From positions 4,402,001 through 4,466,000 of the forward strand of contig NC_060110.1 in NCBI RefSeq assembly GCF_021155765.1: a stretch of DNA of 64,000 bases, in the 5' to 3' direction. Source of the stretch: Diprion similis. Lineage: Eukaryota > Arthropoda > Insecta > Hymenoptera > Diprionidae. Position 1 is the first letter of the stretch; each line of letters opens with the position of its first letter. Below the pieces are notes generated by a model. It was not told the origin of the DNA. It saw only the letters and a list, made by a program, of their open reading frames with translations, and made no database searches. Below are positions 62,337-64,000 of the stretch, in pieces. A program made the position numbers and the translations under genes.

Positions 62337-64000
62337 CTGCAAGTAGAGAGAAATTCATTGTTAAAAAATTAACAACTTGTCAGTAGATGCAAGAAGCACT
62401 ATCAACTTTGATGCATTTTCTAAGATACATTTTTCTGAAATATTTCGTCTGAAATGGAGCTACATCTAATTAGTGATTTGGTGAATTGGACTGTGAATGT
62501 TGTAAAATTACAGAGTTGGAAAAATAAAATTGATGACATGCCAATTGTTTTTCCCAGCTAATGCTTTTACAAATTAGTATGACAAGCTTTGAAGATGTCT
62601 AAAAAGTCGGACAAAAAATGCACTATACGAATATTCAAAAATTACAATAAAACGATGAAAAATATGAAATTTCAAGCATTTTTATTTGCCAAACTACAAA
62701 TTTGAAAAATCTGAAATTTGGGCTCGTGGGATCTTTCAATATACTTTTTATTGCACACAAATATAAGGTTATATATCATTATTAAGAGGCCATGCTAGTG
62801 TAACGGGTCGAAAAGTCGCTGATTTTTTAGATTTATTTTTCGATGGTTATGACAAGCTAATTAGTTTGATTTTTTTGAACAGGTTTTGAGGGGCAGTATG
62901 GTGAAAACTTTTCCCACATTTTTGTGAATATAATCAATAATCATATAAAAACATATTTTAGACACACATGATCATGAATGGTCATGTCTTAATATAAATG
63001 CATTTATTAATTAAAAATTTTTTTTTGTCAATGTTGTTCGAAAAGTGTTTGTTGTCTATAAAACCTACTTACAGATTAAGTTGATAAGATTTTGGACAGC
63101 TATGTCAAAATAAAAAAAAAAATGAAAAATGAAAAATAATTCCAACTTTGTTAATTACTAGTTGTGGCGAAAGATAGGTGATTATTTTAAATATGCTCTT
63201 GCGAGGTCATCAGAAATGTTACAGATTTTGGAACTGAAGATTTCTTAACTTTTTTTTGTACCATTCCCTGGCGACAAAAAATTCCATAAATAGATTATAT
63301 ATCTATACATTGACAGAATCAAATGAGAAGCTGCGACGTAAGATTACAAATATTCACAGTTTCATCAATTTGTTGTCACATGGAAAATTCATTGTAATTG
63401 ATGTACTTGTAATATTTATTCAACAAATCTGAAGAATCATATCAAAATTGACATATATTCACAATTCTGTTCCATTCTCATAAAATAAGAATGCGGAACT
63501 CCACATTTCAATATTTTCAATATTCTAACTTTTATCTATTTCAATATCTACGTTTTCCTTCTCGTTAAGTTTATTCTTGAATGGAATTAAAATTCCACCA
63601 ATATGTGAAAACAATGGTATAAATTTTCAACCATTTGTCCATTAATGTTTCTCAAATTAAACAGTGTAATATCATCTCTGCAGTAGAGTTACAGTTTACA
63701 ATTTGTACAGTAAAATCAGATCGATCAATTACATGACAATTTAATTCAAGCGCGTACCAATGCAGTTTTCAATTCAGAGAAATCGTTATCAAATTAGGAC
63801 AATATTTAATTTTAACGCGCAGTAATTCTGTGAAAAATTCATCACATTTTTTTTCTATGAGTATTGGAAAAATACAAAAATAATCCTCAATATTCCAGAC
63901 TTTGGAGGGTAGAGAAAAATCTTCGGTTCAGTTCGAATTATAGACAATGATTTCCGTTAATCAATCCTGTAAATTTACGATCGCTTCACTCGGTTTCTGC
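62337..64000. other. PDE7 intron running off the right edge
   Basis: 1.7 kb, AT-rich. The preceding catalytic exon (with the upstream His-rich motif) was not found here and must lie beyond the window. Confidence 0.6.

Overview
This is a nuclear window from an AT-rich arthropod genome, almost certainly an insect. The four genes recognised all have metazoan families with split, phase-consistent exons, introns run from 72 bp to 17.7 kb, and MITE-like repeats are common. Retention of a PDE7-type phosphodiesterase and of BAG6 fits Hymenoptera, possibly a sawfly; that placement is a guess. All exon boundaries were read by eye from GT..AG sites, reading phase and family similarity, with no transcript support.

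Layout. (1) Positions 1-7,441, minus strand: the N-terminal part of BAG6/Scythe (ubiquitin-like domain, then low-complexity Q/N/P/G-rich exons). It runs off the left edge, and 12 exons give 689 codons. (2) 7,442-9,544: a divergent intergenic spacer holding a TIR element and a miRNA-like hairpin. (3) 9,545-10,898, plus strand: a complete three-exon TMEM70 homologue, a mitochondrial assembly factor. (4) 11,993-49,047, minus strand: a complete ten-exon ANKRD11/12 homologue (about 1,036 aa) spread over 37 kb. Its introns carry foldback elements, a hAT-like MITE, dispersed repeats and GC-rich blocks that could be internal promoters. (5) 49,048-55,154: gene-poor AT-rich spacer with an (AAT)n microsatellite. 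(6) 55,155-62,336, minus strand: the C-terminal half of a PDE7-type cAMP phosphodiesterase. The rest of its catalytic domain lies beyond the right edge.

The genes do not form an operon or a shared pathway: BAG6 is protein quality control, TMEM70 mitochondrial ATP synthase/complex I biogenesis, ANKRD11/12 chromatin co-regulation, and PDE7 cAMP degradation. The most striking feature is the roughly 690-residue tail after the PDE7 catalytic domain, which carries about 15 R-R-x-S motifs matching the PKA consensus. Several recur as a short module, R-R-G-S-[VL]-P-x-D.
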